In this document: positions 22,612 through 33,729 of the stretch, in pieces | How positions within the stretch are numbered: the stretch's first letter is position 1 | Layout of the letters: each line of letters opens with the position of its first letter | Program-made: the position numbers and the translations under genes | DNA from: Ctenosaura bakeri | Taxonomy: Eukaryota > Chordata > Lepidosauria > Squamata > Iguanidae | DNA: 64,000 bases | Direction of reading: 5' to 3' | Assembly: GCA_948474755.1 (NCBI GenBank) | Contig: CAOLHI010001153.1 | Location: forward strand, 310,001-374,000 | The notes under the pieces: model-generated | The model's database searches: none | What the model was told of the DNA's origin: nothing | What the model saw: the letters and a program-made list of their open reading frames with translations, nothing else

Positions 22612-24743
22612 ATTTGAGAGTGCAAGAGAAAAGTTATCTTTGAATGTTCTTCAAGAAGTAACTGAGACTGAAGTTTTGCAAGCAGAATGGTGAGCCCATG
22701 GATCCCCTTATTGAAACCTTCATTATCAAACTTGCTTTGGATAAGCTGTAGAGCTTAAAAGCACCCAATATGCTGATGATCAGTCAGTTTCTCCTGCCAC
22801 AAATCCTAGCATTTGTCAAAAAAGCCTAAATTAAGCTGAACTATATTTATCAAGCAATGCTATTGGCTTGGTTCCAAAGACACCAAAAGAAGACAGTAAG
22901 AAGAAAGTGACCTTGCCACTTTCCCCCTTCTTTGGCAGCACATCCAAATTCTGCCTCAGAAGGTATGACTGACTGCTGGCAGTTGTGAATATTAGACAAA
23001 GACCTACCATGAGCAGAAATTCTATTTCACCCCCGATTTTTAGTGTTCCTCCTTTTCCCTTCTGTACCTCATGCCACAGCCCACCCTATTCAAAGGTGTC
23101 TTAATTCACAGGACAAGCTCTTAGGATATCAGGATGTTTTACATGTATGCATTTAATTTTTTCTCCTCCTAACTAAAAAAAAAAAAACTTCTTTCAGCTA
23201 ACCTCGAAAAAGCTACATTTCGGTCAATGGTGCTTTCTCCAAAGCAAATACAGATGCCTCCCAACAACTGCTCCTAATTATGGAGACATCTCAAAACACA
23301 CAATTGTTCATTAGACTGTAGACACTATGTGAAATAACTAATACTTCAAAGGCTTTTTAAAATATTTTGGTTATTTTTATTGTCAAGATGCACTAAAGTG
23401 AAATGAGGTAAGTGCATTCCAGAATGAAAATACTAGTGTCCAATTCATTATGTTTTCTCTCTGTACTTACATAAAAAATAAGCAATCCCAAACATCTCAC
23501 AGAAAAACAGACAAAACAAAACAAAAATAGACCCTCATATCTATAAATCTTTAGGAGACAAATAAATTCAACACTTTAAAAAACATTTTTATCACAAAAA
23601 TTTTGAACTGTTCTATTCAAACAGCAATCTTTTAAAACTCCTATGAAGCTCTCTGTCTAATGACACTTTTTTATTCTCTTCTCATGAAGCAGACTACATT
23701 CATCAAAAGTAAGATCACACAATTTAACAATGTCTGACACAGCTTAATCATAATAACATTCCTACAAACAAAACTTTCCAGCTTTTATTATTTTTAAATC
23801 AGAAGAATATTTCCAGTCCCTGGTTTACTGCTCAGAAAAAGCAAGTAAAATTAATCAAAAAAAAATATTTAATTAAGACCGTCATTTAGGCTTTACTGCC
23901 ACTTAACTTTTGAGAAATCTCAGTTACATTAGACAAGGCTGACTATAGGGTAAGAGCAAATCAACTAAACTAAGTTAAATTTTACACATTATTTGAAGCC
24001 AATTTCTTTAAGGGATGAAAAATATTTCATAGCCAAACAAAAAATTTAGGAAAAATGTAATGGTTTAAGAATACAATAATTATAGCCATAGTAATTTAGA
24101 GATTCTATAGCATACTGACATGTGATGGTGCTCAAGAAAGCATATACTGAGTTTCAGAATACTCTCTATCTGAATGAATATTTACAGTGTTCCGCATATG
24201 GGCTGGATAACATCCAGATCAGGGCATACAGCAAAACAGTATCAGCAGTCAATTAGAAAAATATATCCACCTTCAATATAAATACAGATTCAAGAAATTA
24301 TTCCATGGTTTAAACAACGCTGCCTTTTATCAAAAAAGCAATTTATTTCTAACATGATTTTTTTATTTCAGTACCATCTTTAATAGTAATTTTAAAATTA
24401 TGTAAAATGAAATTCCTTTCACTAATCAGAGTTTAACATTAAAATATCTGGCAAGGTCAATCTGAAGGATTTATTTGCTCCTTTTCCATCTAAATATAAA
24501 AGCCATCTGAGCAAGAGCTGTATTGGGCTCACAATGTGGAATACTTAAAGTCTATCTATTTAGAAAATCCTTTGTGGCAGATTAAAGAGCTGCCATCTCC
24601 TCTGGCAGCATGACTTTCCTGATTTAACATATATGAAGGAATCCATCCAAACACATTTTCATTGTCGTAGCAGACTTGCTAAATCACACCTTCAAAAGCA
24701 TCGTACATTTAAGCATTACTTATAAAGAAAATGCTGACTTTAC

Positions 24744-24845
24744 CTGGCTACTGCCAGCAGTTGCCACGTTGATTTCTGCTGCTCCTTGACCTTCATTTTG
24801 CCTCTCAGCTTCATGCAAGCCTGCATCATGCTTGCTCGAGGTGCC
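24744..24845 (-). CDS. APC: APC coding exon 7 (acceptor ambiguous, length anomaly)
   Basis: This exon encodes SSKHDAGLHEAERQNEGQGA then AEINVATAGSSQ, matching APC residues of about 246-278 (AERQNEGQG, EIN and AT are diagnostic). Donor GT is at 24742-24743. The acceptor is the problem. The minus strand reads TAG-AG-GGCACC, giving two AGs. Splicing after TAG gives 104 nt and shifts the frame; splicing after the next AG gives 102 nt, is in frame and starts Gly-Thr-Ser-Ser. Human has 105 nt (35 codons). I chose the in-frame 102-nt version. A one-base loss at the exon's 5' edge, real or from assembly, would explain the 104-nt alternative. Confidence 0.85.
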
Positions 24846-25689
24846 CTCTATTAATGTAAGAATTTATGACATTATGTATAGAAATGGAGTGCACTTTATC
24901 ATGCAAAGCTTTCTAAAAATTGTGAATGCGTCAGTGCTGTAGCTTCACAAAGCCATTGAACTGTGCTTTGTATTTCATAACCTCTACCCTCAAAAATTAG
25001 CAACCGAGACCGACTGTCTTAGCAAAATTGCAGGATGAAAGTGAGGCATGTCCTCTGAGGATTATAGCCCTAGAAGACAAAGGATTTGCTGTGAGACACA
25101 AAACACCATCCTCCACCAGCTGTGCTCACATCACTATCAGAAATATAACAGAATTGGAGCAAACAACTGTCTCCTCTGCAATGTCACATGATCTGTGCAT
25201 TTACTGGAGGCTATGAGTGGAACAGTTAAAATATTACTTATGCTTTGCAATCAAACAGAAGCACCTTCTGAGTTGACAGCTCAAAATGCATGTAGTATGC
25301 TACTTTCATACTAATGGCATATTTCCATGTATCAGTTATATCATGACCTATGCTACAGCATCTATCTTAACATAAAAGAAATTTGAAGAAATGGCTTGCC
25401 CCTAGCCCAATAATTCTCTAATTCAACAAATGAATGAATGAAGTGTACAAGGTAAAAGGAAAAGAGCATTTTTTCTCCTTATAAAAGCATTATACATAGA
25501 AAATAAAAACTATTTTTGTAACATCTTCACATATAAAGGCAACAAGTTTTTTTTAAGTTACTTTAATACATACAACAGGCATACAGGACAGGGAATATAC
25601 AAAATAAATAAATGATAACAACAACAATGTTGATTATGTATATTCAGATCTGATTGATAAATCCTCATCGTATCAGAGCTGAATACACA

Positions 25690-25800
25690 CACACCCTATA
25701 GCTTTCCCCATCATTCTAGAACACTGGTCATTCTGTCTGGGGGTTGATGGAAAGTGTAGCCCACCACATCTGGAGGGCCCCAGGTTGGGGAAGGCAGCCT
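25690..25800. repeat. Short dispersed repeat, class uncertain
   Basis: Contains GTGTAGCCCACCACATCTGGAGGGCCCCAGGTTGGGG, a phrase shared with 55227-55325 (cut here for length: core ACATCTGGAGGG). A further weak echo lies at about 25870-25905. Probably a nonautonomous DNA element or SINE. Confidence 0.45.
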
Positions 25801-28134
25801 TGCAGCAAATGCAACCTCTCTTCAGGCTTAACTAGCATTTGCAATCAGAAATGAAGATACGTTCTCCTAACAAATCTGGAGGGCATCAGTTTGGGGAAAT
25901 TCGACTTACAGGATAGGGTTCTAAAAAATCCAAGGCTCTTGTATATACAGCAATACAGACAGGTATGCTGCGCACATAAACTGCACTGATCCGTCTGAAG
26001 GAATCCAGTGCTTTATGAGCTTATGACTAAAGCTAAAGACTACAACTAGATTGCACATGGAAGTCTAAAACACTGGGGCATTGAATAACCTAAGCCATAA
26101 GCCATATATAGATGCAACTTGATTAAAACAATTAGATCAAATTAAATTAAAGTAAAATTAAATCAATAGAAGAGGTGGGAACAGAAACAAGAAGTTTAAA
26201 GACTGGAAGACTGATGAAGAAAACTTTACAGTATTTGTTTAAAGCAGTTAATATACTGCTCTTTAAAACATTTTCCACAGCAGCTTACTGACAGGCAACA
26301 CAATGAACAGAGAAATATAATCAAATCTAAAATCAGTAGACAAAAGGAACAGCATGACAATTATTCAATGGTTACAATTTCAAATAATGATTTTTGCCCA
26401 GTGCAAAATGAGATTGAATTAGGCTACAAACAGTTCACAAACAGGGCACAACCACTGAGAAGTTACCACCTGCTGCCCCTAAGAAGATGGATCTGGGGAA
26501 AGGCTCTTGAATATAATATCAGCACATAGACAATCAGGGACCAAAAACACTAGAGAGAAGTAAACTCTGAATGAGTTTTGGCAGAAACAGATAATAAGGA
26601 CACACTTTAGAAATGCTAGAGATAGAAGAGAAAGATGAGCCTAAAAAGCAAGATAACACTCAAAGATAAATACCCCAACATAAGATGACTGAAGGTAGGA
26701 TTATCATGTAAGATTAAAGTAAAAGAGGTTTTGGGGATGAAATAAATTTCTTATTTGCATAATATTATGGCAGATAATTATACCTCTGACGAAAAAGATA
26801 AATGAATAAATAAAATTGATAAATAAATAAAAGTAATAAATAAAATTTTTAAGAATGTTCATGGGAAACAGAATCTTACACAGTTTGAGAAATGCTGACC
26901 ACAGAATCTTAGACTAGAAAAAAAAATTACTAAGAATATGCTGTTAGTTTTAGCAACTGGCTTTTTATACAACCCTTACGTAGAGAAGGCACCTAAAACG
27001 TTTCAAGAGTAAGAAATCTGAAATGATTTCTTAGCCTAGTCTATCATGCAAATCATACTAAGTATGCCTTTGCATCCATAATCAAATAAGAGCGACAAGA
27101 GGAATCTAAATTCTTACTCATTGTGGTATCTTTATTAAGTGGCATCTGTAGGCCAATTCTGTTAAAAAGTGAATGTAGAGTAAACATTTTAAACTCCTTA
27201 ATAAATATAAATGGAAAATATCAATTTAAAGGTGATAATATTCATAATTTATATATGAAAGTATATTTTAGATAATGGTTTCAAAAACAGTATGCTTTGA
27301 AAGCATAAAAATTAAGTGCTAGTCTCTAGAAGGACAAGTCATGGTTACATGTGTGGCAGTGGATAAGAACTATGCAAACAGGAGCACATGGGACATTCTT
27401 AATTCTCTAACCATGGTTTCAAGTAAAGAAAGACCACAGTACAAAGTAGTACACGCTCTGCAAGCAGATGACCTCAAGCTGAAGCCTTGGTATCTCTAAA
27501 TGAGGCTGGGAATGATTCTCGGTTAAAGAAACTGGAGTGACAAGGCCAGGCAGTGTAGACAAGAGAAACTGATGGTCTACCTCGGTGCAAAGAACCAAGT
27601 GCTCTAATGAATATTATATTAGCAGTCCCAATACAAAACCATTAGCATTTTCAAACACGAACGATAATGCAATAACCAGCAAAGGATCCTAGCCTTTTTC
27701 ATCTACTCCAGTAAACACAGCTGATGTGAAGAATCAAACATCTTCCTAAAATAACCAGCTAATATTTGTACATGCACAAATGTGAGTGCTTTAATTCTGA
27801 GCATTTATTTTGTTCTTAGAATCTTCCTCCAAATATTTACGGGTTTCTATTTAAGCTTCTTCATGTTCATAAGTACAGTGTGGAACTCTGATGTAAGAAA
27901 TATTTAAATAGTAAATAAAGGAGAAACGGTAAACATATGCCAGTAATACTATTCCTCTAATGGTCTCATGACAAAACTTGGGATTACTGAACAATGATTT
28001 TTCCCTTTTGAACGCAGAAGACTCATGCAGCTTTTATTCTTACCCAGGCAAACAAAACTTCCATTGAATGTCTTAATCTCAAGTATCTTCTGACCTCAAT
28101 CAGAATTCCAATATATTGCACATTGTGAAACTGC

Positions 28135-28258
28135 CCCATATGTGCAGGAATGTTTACAAGCCACTCTAAGTGTTCGTCACCTAAGAAAACCCTACGAAAT
28201 TCATGGCGTTGCACTAAGTTGATAAGCAACTTGAATGCACATGCACACACATAAACAT
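28135..28258 (+). mobile_element. SINE 3' tail (Sauria/BovB type), 5'-truncated
   Basis: Contains CACCTAAGAAAACCCTACGA, AATTCATGGCGTTGCAC, TAAGTTGATAAGCAACTTGA and a CACACAC end. This is the tail also present at the end of the 5S SINE at 52708-52940. Confidence 0.75.
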
Positions 28259-28881
28259 ATATATCATGGCTACCCCTCAATATCCAAAGCCAAAGAAAAC
28301 ATGTTCACATGAGATGGAACATTTGTTCTGAGTAGCTGTGAGTCCTCCTTGTTTGCAGAAAGTGCAATTGAGATGTAAACAATAAATTTGTAGGGACAAT
28401 TTTTATCCTAGCCAATTTTTTTTTTTGGTCTTAAAAACAATCCATACATGGAAGGTGGCTGAAACTTCTACATAATATTCATAACTTTTAAAGTCACAGT
28501 GGTGCAAAACAGTCATTTTACTGATATGGTACTTCATGAATTCTGTGATAAAACCTGACTCTGGGGACTAATATATCCATCTTCATGGAGGAAACTAACA
28601 ACAAGAGGCAATTTTTACAATAATTTTATAGATTTATTGTGACTGATCATGTTCTGATGTGCTTTGAATAATTTCATACTGAGAATAGGGTGAAGCAATG
28701 CTTTCAACACAGAGACAAACTACTTTCTTGGCTGAAATAACATAATATTGTTCAGCTATAGATAAGTTACAAGCCAGGGACCATAATAAACGGTTGTTTA
28801 TTTATACAGAATATTATTTCCAATAAAATCTTTTTTAAGTATCCTTGTATCTAAATAAAAAGAAAGAAAATAAAGACTTAC

Positions 28882-28965
28882 CTCTGCTTCAGCAACCTGA
28901 GACTGCAGGAGCTGTCTTATACGCAGAATATCTTTCTCAATTTGTTGAATTCTACTCACTCTCAC
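28882..28965 (-). CDS. APC: APC coding exon 6
   Basis: This 84-nt exon (28 codons, phase 0 in and out) encodes VRVSRIQQIEKDILRIRQLL followed by QSQVAEAE. It matches APC residues of about 216-243, where IQQIEKDILRIRQLLQSQ is diagnostic. The heptad Ile/Leu pattern supports a coiled coil. Acceptor AG (28966-28967) is followed by GTGAGAGTGAGT, so cryptic donor-like words lie at the very start of the exon; the real donor GTAAGT is at 28876-28881. The first residues (VRVS) differ from the mammalian RRIA/ARIA type. Confidence 0.95.
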
Positions 28966-29472
28966 CTGAAATAACATGAAGTATCAAATGGTTACTGGCT
29001 GAGCAGGGAGGAATGTCAAGATATAATCAACAGAACAGAGCTGTTCGCATCATATAAAAAAAATAAGTGGAAAGCATACAGAACTGCTGGTACTGTATAA
29101 TGATTCATTTTTTAGATATTATATTATTCAACATATACCATGAAGTAAAAAGGTATGATAGGCATTGACAGATTACACTGCATTCCAAATGGTTATCATT
29201 GTCCCTAGCATTAAGATCTCATATCCTCAAACAATTTAATTCCTGTTTCAATCTTCCAAATATAAACTCAAATGGTTTCAAATTATTGCAAAAACACAAG
29301 TGGAATAGAAAAGGAATTCAGAGTGAGGGAACAGTAGTTGTGAAAAGAATCAAGTATCCCCTCTTCTTTCAATTTTTCCCACTTCACAAGCAGTTTTGCT
29401 TTTCAAAAAAAGATGTTTCAGTATGGTACATAGTAACACATGTAAAAAGTTCATTCCTATGGCTTTAATCTT

Positions 29473-29574
29473 TTTTTATAATTATTTTTATTATTTCCCA
29501 TTAAGTTATAAGAACAAACAAGCAAACAACATAGAACAGTATGAAAATGTCAAGTAAAAATACGGTACCAGCTC
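29473..29574 (-). mobile_element. Short L1 3'-end fragment with TSD
   Basis: Starts with a T run and AT-rich sequence, then ACATAGAACAGTATGAAAAT, resembling the 3' UTR end of the L1 at 6078 onward. Near-identical 14-bp flanks ATGG(C/T)TTTAATCTT lie at 29459-29472 and 29575-29588 (13 of 14 match), a target duplication. Confidence 0.7.
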
Positions 29575-30934
29575 ATGGTTTTAATCTTATGCACATTTGC
29601 ATGTGCACAGATTGAATTCAGAGGGATTTCCCAGAAAAAAAAGTATATATCATTAGGATTAGGCCACAGAGTTTAATACTCTCAGTTCTTGAGACCTGAA
29701 TGATTAAGGGTCACAGTAAAAAATTAAGCCGAAATGGGTCTTGTTGCAAGTCTCAATTATGGACAAGTTTTTGCACATTTTCTCATTGCAGGATTAAGTT
29801 ACAGTCAGGGGAATAAATAAACAAATCTTATATACAATGAGAAGAGAGTATTCACAAGGTATACTGATGACCACTGATTTTAAAGTACAAATCTTTGAGG
29901 TAGTTGATAAGGCATGTCATATTAGCAAGATTTTTAAAATCTGCATACTAACATCACACCTGAAAAAATTTACTTCAGATAGCAGTATTTAAGGAATCCA
30001 GAAAACTCATGTCTATTTATACTATCCCCTTATGATTCTAGTTCCCTGTGTTTATTATTTTTTGTAAAGTAAACCACTGATGCTTCCGAAAGTGTTCTAA
30101 ACAAATGGTGTACTGCAAAGAGAAAAATCCATTCAACTGAGGACTGCAATTATGATAGCATTAAATCAAACTGTTTTTATACCTCTGAACCTATTTGGCT
30201 AGTGTTAGCTATGATATTCTTTTATTTTTAGTGAATTTTAAGAGGTACTTGCACTCAGATGCATTTTTATTATTTCTCAAACATTCCTGTGATCTGTATA
30301 GCTAGACAGTAATGAGGATTTCATGTTAAATGGCTCTGTGGATGTTAACTGCCCTTCACACAGTTATGGAAGGACTCCTCTAGAATAAGGTAACCAAGGA
30401 CACCTTCCCTGCATCACTAAAACTGTAGAACCAAGACCAAAGAGTCAGGAAGAGGATATGACAGCCTTCTCAGAAACTATACCCTTTCACGACTGTGTGA
30501 TTTTCTCAAGAGATAAATGAGGAGAGATATGATGCTCACACTGATTTCTGCATTCTTGCATGATCAATTTAGGTTTTCCCTACAATGGGGAAAAGCAAAT
30601 ACTGGTAATTTAATCGTAAGTTTTTATGACTACCTGAACTTAGGATCCCCTAACCATAGGATGTAAGTAGAGAACTTAGGTCTCTCAGCCTGTCTCTTTG
30701 GCAAGAAGACTGGGGAAAAGGATACCAATCAGGAGGGAAAAGTGCATGTCAGTTTGAGTTGTAGGAATATTATCCGAAGAAACTGCAATAGATTAGACTT
30801 TGAGGAAAAGCAGAAAAAGAAAAAGGTAAACTAAGCAAGGTATTTGATTTTTGCTTAAGTAAAAAAGGGTGCAGTTTTTAAAGTCCTAGTTTTTTGCGTC
30901 TTGTGGAATCATTATTATATTCTATTATTAATAT

Positions 30935-31345
30935 TAATATTATTAATATGCCACTTTTTCCCAAAATTGGGACTCAAAGTGGCTCACCACTCAAACGACT
31001 ACAATTAAAAACATAGAAAAAATGAACATTAAAACAGAATCCAACTATTTTCACTATTAAAACAACTCACACCACAAGTTAATAGAATAAAACACGATTA
31101 AAAAGATAAAAAGCTCATAAAAATAGTTCAGTTGAAATAATACAGCACCCCATAGCACATTCTTTAACAATTTCTGTTTTAAAAGCATGCCTGAAAAGAA
31201 AGGTTTTAGCCTGCCAACGGAAGGACAACAAGGAAGCGTCATTCTAGCCTCCCCAGAAAGGGTGTTTTAGAGTCTAGGGGCAGCTACCGAGAAGACCCTC
31301 ATTCCACTGGGACAGTCCAGATGGCTGCAGTGGAGGGAAGGTCTC
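30935..31345 (-). mobile_element. L2-type LINE 3' end
   Basis: On the minus strand a decayed ORF end reads AAPRL…NTLSGEARMTLP and, in the next register, the SLLSFRWQAKTFLFRHAF type of L2 C-terminus. It is followed by an AT-rich 3' UTR and a GTGAGCCACTTTGAGTCCCA tail ending in TAA/TAT repeats. Same family as 4731-5262 and 60690-61830. Confidence 0.7.
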
Positions 31346-31446
31346 TCAAACCCAGAGCTAAATATCCATGCTGCTGTTTCTATTGTTTTGGACTGTATTT
31401 GTTCTGCTGTTTCTTTAATTTTTTGAAAACCTTCATACATGATTAC

Positions 31447-31560
31447 CTGTGCCCTCTTCTCCATGTCCTGGCAAGTACCAAGCTGCTCTTCCATGGCAGC
31501 TCTGATTTGCCTTGCTTCATATTCTAGTTGTCTTCTAGTCATGTCTGTCTGCAAGGAGAA
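31447..31560 (-). CDS. APC: APC coding exon 5
   Basis: This 114-nt exon (38 codons, phase 0 both sides) encodes FSLQTDMTRRQLEYEARQIR followed by AAMEEQLGTCQDMEKRAQ. It is the helical region of APC at human residues of about 178-215. Acceptor AG is at 31561-31562 and donor GT at 31445-31446. Being a multiple of three, skipping it would keep frame. An L2 LINE 3' end lies only about 100 bp downstream of the donor on the transcribed strand. Confidence 0.96.
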
Positions 31561-31904
31561 CTGAAACCAAAAGTAAAATAAAACAAAACAAAAGAACAAA
31601 AAAGAGCAATGCCAATCAGTTACACTGCTGACATTCTATTTGCAGTATCTAAATAAAGCAGGAGTGAGCAAACTGCACGGGGCTCTGGACCCACGGGATT
31701 TTTTTTAGTCTGCTCTCTCTGTTGTGACTTCTAGGGACCATGGAAGGCTTTTTTTTTTACTTTAAAATCCTTTGTGAACCAAAAAAGCCCAAATTTCACT
31801 GTTTTTGGACTTTCAGGCTATTTTACACATAACAGAAGTCCCTTTTTCAAGCCAGAAGGTTGTTGGGAACATCATATTATATTAATGTATAATGTATTTC
31901 ATGC

Positions 31905-31937
31905 TGTCCGCCTCGATCCATGTGGAGAGGCAGGATA
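31905..31937 (+). repeat. LINE/SINE tail segment before the AAT palindrome
   Basis: GTCCGCCTCGATCCATGTGG-AGAGGC followed by ATACAAATAA matches, in inverse orientation, the tail of the tRNA-derived SINE at 60427-60668. The preceding 31660-31900 may be part of the same or another unclassified repeat (it resembles 49390-49560). Confidence 0.55.
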
Positions 31938-31939
31938 CA

Positions 31940-32003
<64 letters not shown>

Positions 32004-32005
32004 TA

Positions 32006-32066
<61 letters not shown>
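31938..32066. repeat. (AAT)n-(ATT)n microsatellite palindrome
   Basis: About 21 AAT units run to roughly 32003 and switch through ATATAT to about 21 ATT units. The two arms are perfect inverse complements of some 60 bp each. Homopolymer open frames of isoleucine on both strands here are artefacts. Confidence 0.97.
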
Positions 32067-32849
32067 GAGTTTAGAAAGATAAACCTATTTACTACAGTTT
32101 TAAAGTGAATATAACAAAGAAAGCCATTCATCAAAGAAAATCTATAAATATCAGAATACTTCATTTGTGGGCCCTGCACTGGCCTTGTAATTTCCCTCCC
32201 CTCAAGACAATAATGTATCACTCACATATCTACCTACTGTTAAGCCCTCCTTCCCTTTCATTTTTGCAACCTTTTGGGAGGATGGAGGAAAATGATAGTT
32301 GAGTTTCAGCAGATAATGGATGAACACCCTGAATATCTGGGTTTGGGTTGCTCCTCTCACTCACTTCAACCAGCAGGAAAAAGAAAGATCTTCTTGTATT
32401 TCCACCTGGCAGAGCAACTCCCAGAAGACCAGTCACTAACACAGCCAGAGACAAAGCTCCAGAGAGAGAAAATTTTTAACAATTTATTAACACATTATTA
32501 ACAATGATCAACAACTGCAGACAGCGATATAACTGGTCAACAACGAAGAAACACCACAGTTTGCAATATAACCCAATCTTCCTAGGGGAGAACTAGGTAC
32601 ACTGGCATCTACTTACACCAGCACCCCATAGTATGGGAAAAAGTTCATCCCTTATCTGTCAGAAATGAATGTATCACAGTTAAGACCAACATTCCTTTTC
32701 TTAGCAAAAAGGAAAATCCTGACTATTTGGGACTTTCCAGAGCTTCCCTAAATAGGGTGGGCAGTGCTGGCATCCCACTGTCCTAGGTAACCACCTGCTA
32801 TAAGAGCCTCCATAGTTCACTCAATGGCATCTAGTTTATAATGTGGAGG

Positions 32850-33720
32850 ATCAATTTCATGTGACAGATGTAGTGACCAAAGCTGCCATTGTGGATGTGC
32901 TCCAGGCAGAGTGGAATTTCTAGTCTCACAGCAGACTGTAATGCAGAACTTGATCTAACTGCTCAGGGTGATGTGGAGACCTTCTTACCCTTCAAGTGTG
33001 GCTGGAGCAAGATGAACAGTGTGCCAGAAGCCTAGAAGCTGCTGCTTCTTTTTAGGAAGATCTGGATGGCCCTGAACATGTCCAGAGTATGCCAGATCTT
33101 TCACCCTTCTTTGGAGGACCGTGAGCAGAAAGAACAGAAGACCACTTTCTAAACTCTGTGGAAAGTTGAGTTCAACATAGGGACAAATGTAGGGTCCAGC
33201 TGGAGAACCACAAAGTCAGGGCTGATGATGCAGAGCTCTCCACACACAGACAATCCACCCAGTTCTGATAATCTGTGTACTGAGGTAACTGTGGTGAGCA
33301 GCAGCACCTTCCAGGACAGGTGTTTAGGGATGCCTCCCTCAGAGGCTCAAGAGGTGTCACTGTTTAGCACTGTGTGCAGGTTCCATGATGGAAAGTGATG
33401 TACCATAAGTGAAGTCAAGTTTGACAGGCTTTTTAGGAACTTGTGCATATGCAGATAGGAGGAAACTACTGCTGCTTACTTGTGTGCATCAATGTGATGG
33501 CAGCAACCTGTCTCTTGACTGTGTTGGGCCTGAGCCCACAGTCCGTGCCATCTTGGGGGAACTCTAGCAGAGATGTAATGGAGAAATGAAGGAAGTCTGC
33601 ATGCTTCCACCTACGCCATCTGTGAAATACCCTAAAGGTGTATTCATAGATTCTGTTGATGGATACTTGTCCAGAGATGGTATTCATGACCTTGTCGGAA
33701 TACCCACAGTCACTTAGCAT
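32850..33720 (-). pseudogene. DIRS tyrosine recombinase remnant
   Basis: 33720-33466 encodes MLSDCGYSDKVMNTISGQVS and NRIYEYTFRVFHRWRRWKHA, with SLLEFPQDGTDCGLRPNTVKRQVAAI, aligning with the N-terminal recombinase domain (…ESTRRNYHYKWRHFV…). Further left, scattered pieces near 32850-32920 recall the His-x-x-Arg box region. The catalytic residues cannot all be traced. Confidence 0.55.
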
Positions 33721-33729
33721 GCTGTATTC

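Larger units (their letters stand above)
19690..24743 (-). other. APC intron between coding exons 7 and 8
   Basis: AT-rich intron of about 5 kb. It holds a pogo/Tigger-like inverted-repeat element (20911-21129) and a palindromic MITE (22411-22611), listed separately. The short open frames across 21000-21600 and 22100-22430 have no recognisable domain and appear to be chance. No further coding exon is seen. Confidence 0.8.
24846..28881 (-). other. APC intron between coding exons 6 and 7
   Basis: AT-rich intron of about 4 kb. It contains a short dispersed repeat near 25700-25800 and a Sauria-type SINE tail near 28135-28258. The rest (24850-25540, 25920-28130) shows only A-rich and TAAA-type simple runs, for example near 26800-26850. 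Confidence 0.8.
28966..31446 (-). other. APC intron between coding exons 5 and 6
   Basis: Intron of about 2.5 kb holding a short L1 3' fragment (29473-29574) and a minus-strand L2 3' end (about 30935-31345). The open frame at 29199-29468 has no recognisable similarity. 29590-30930 shows nothing I can name. Confidence 0.8.

Noticed and set aside
28023..28280. 85-codon minus-strand frame
   Set aside because: It lies across a truncated SINE tail read backwards.
31877..32221. Long isoleucine-rich open frames on both strands
   Set aside because: They are produced by the AAT/ATT microsatellite and contain no protein signal.
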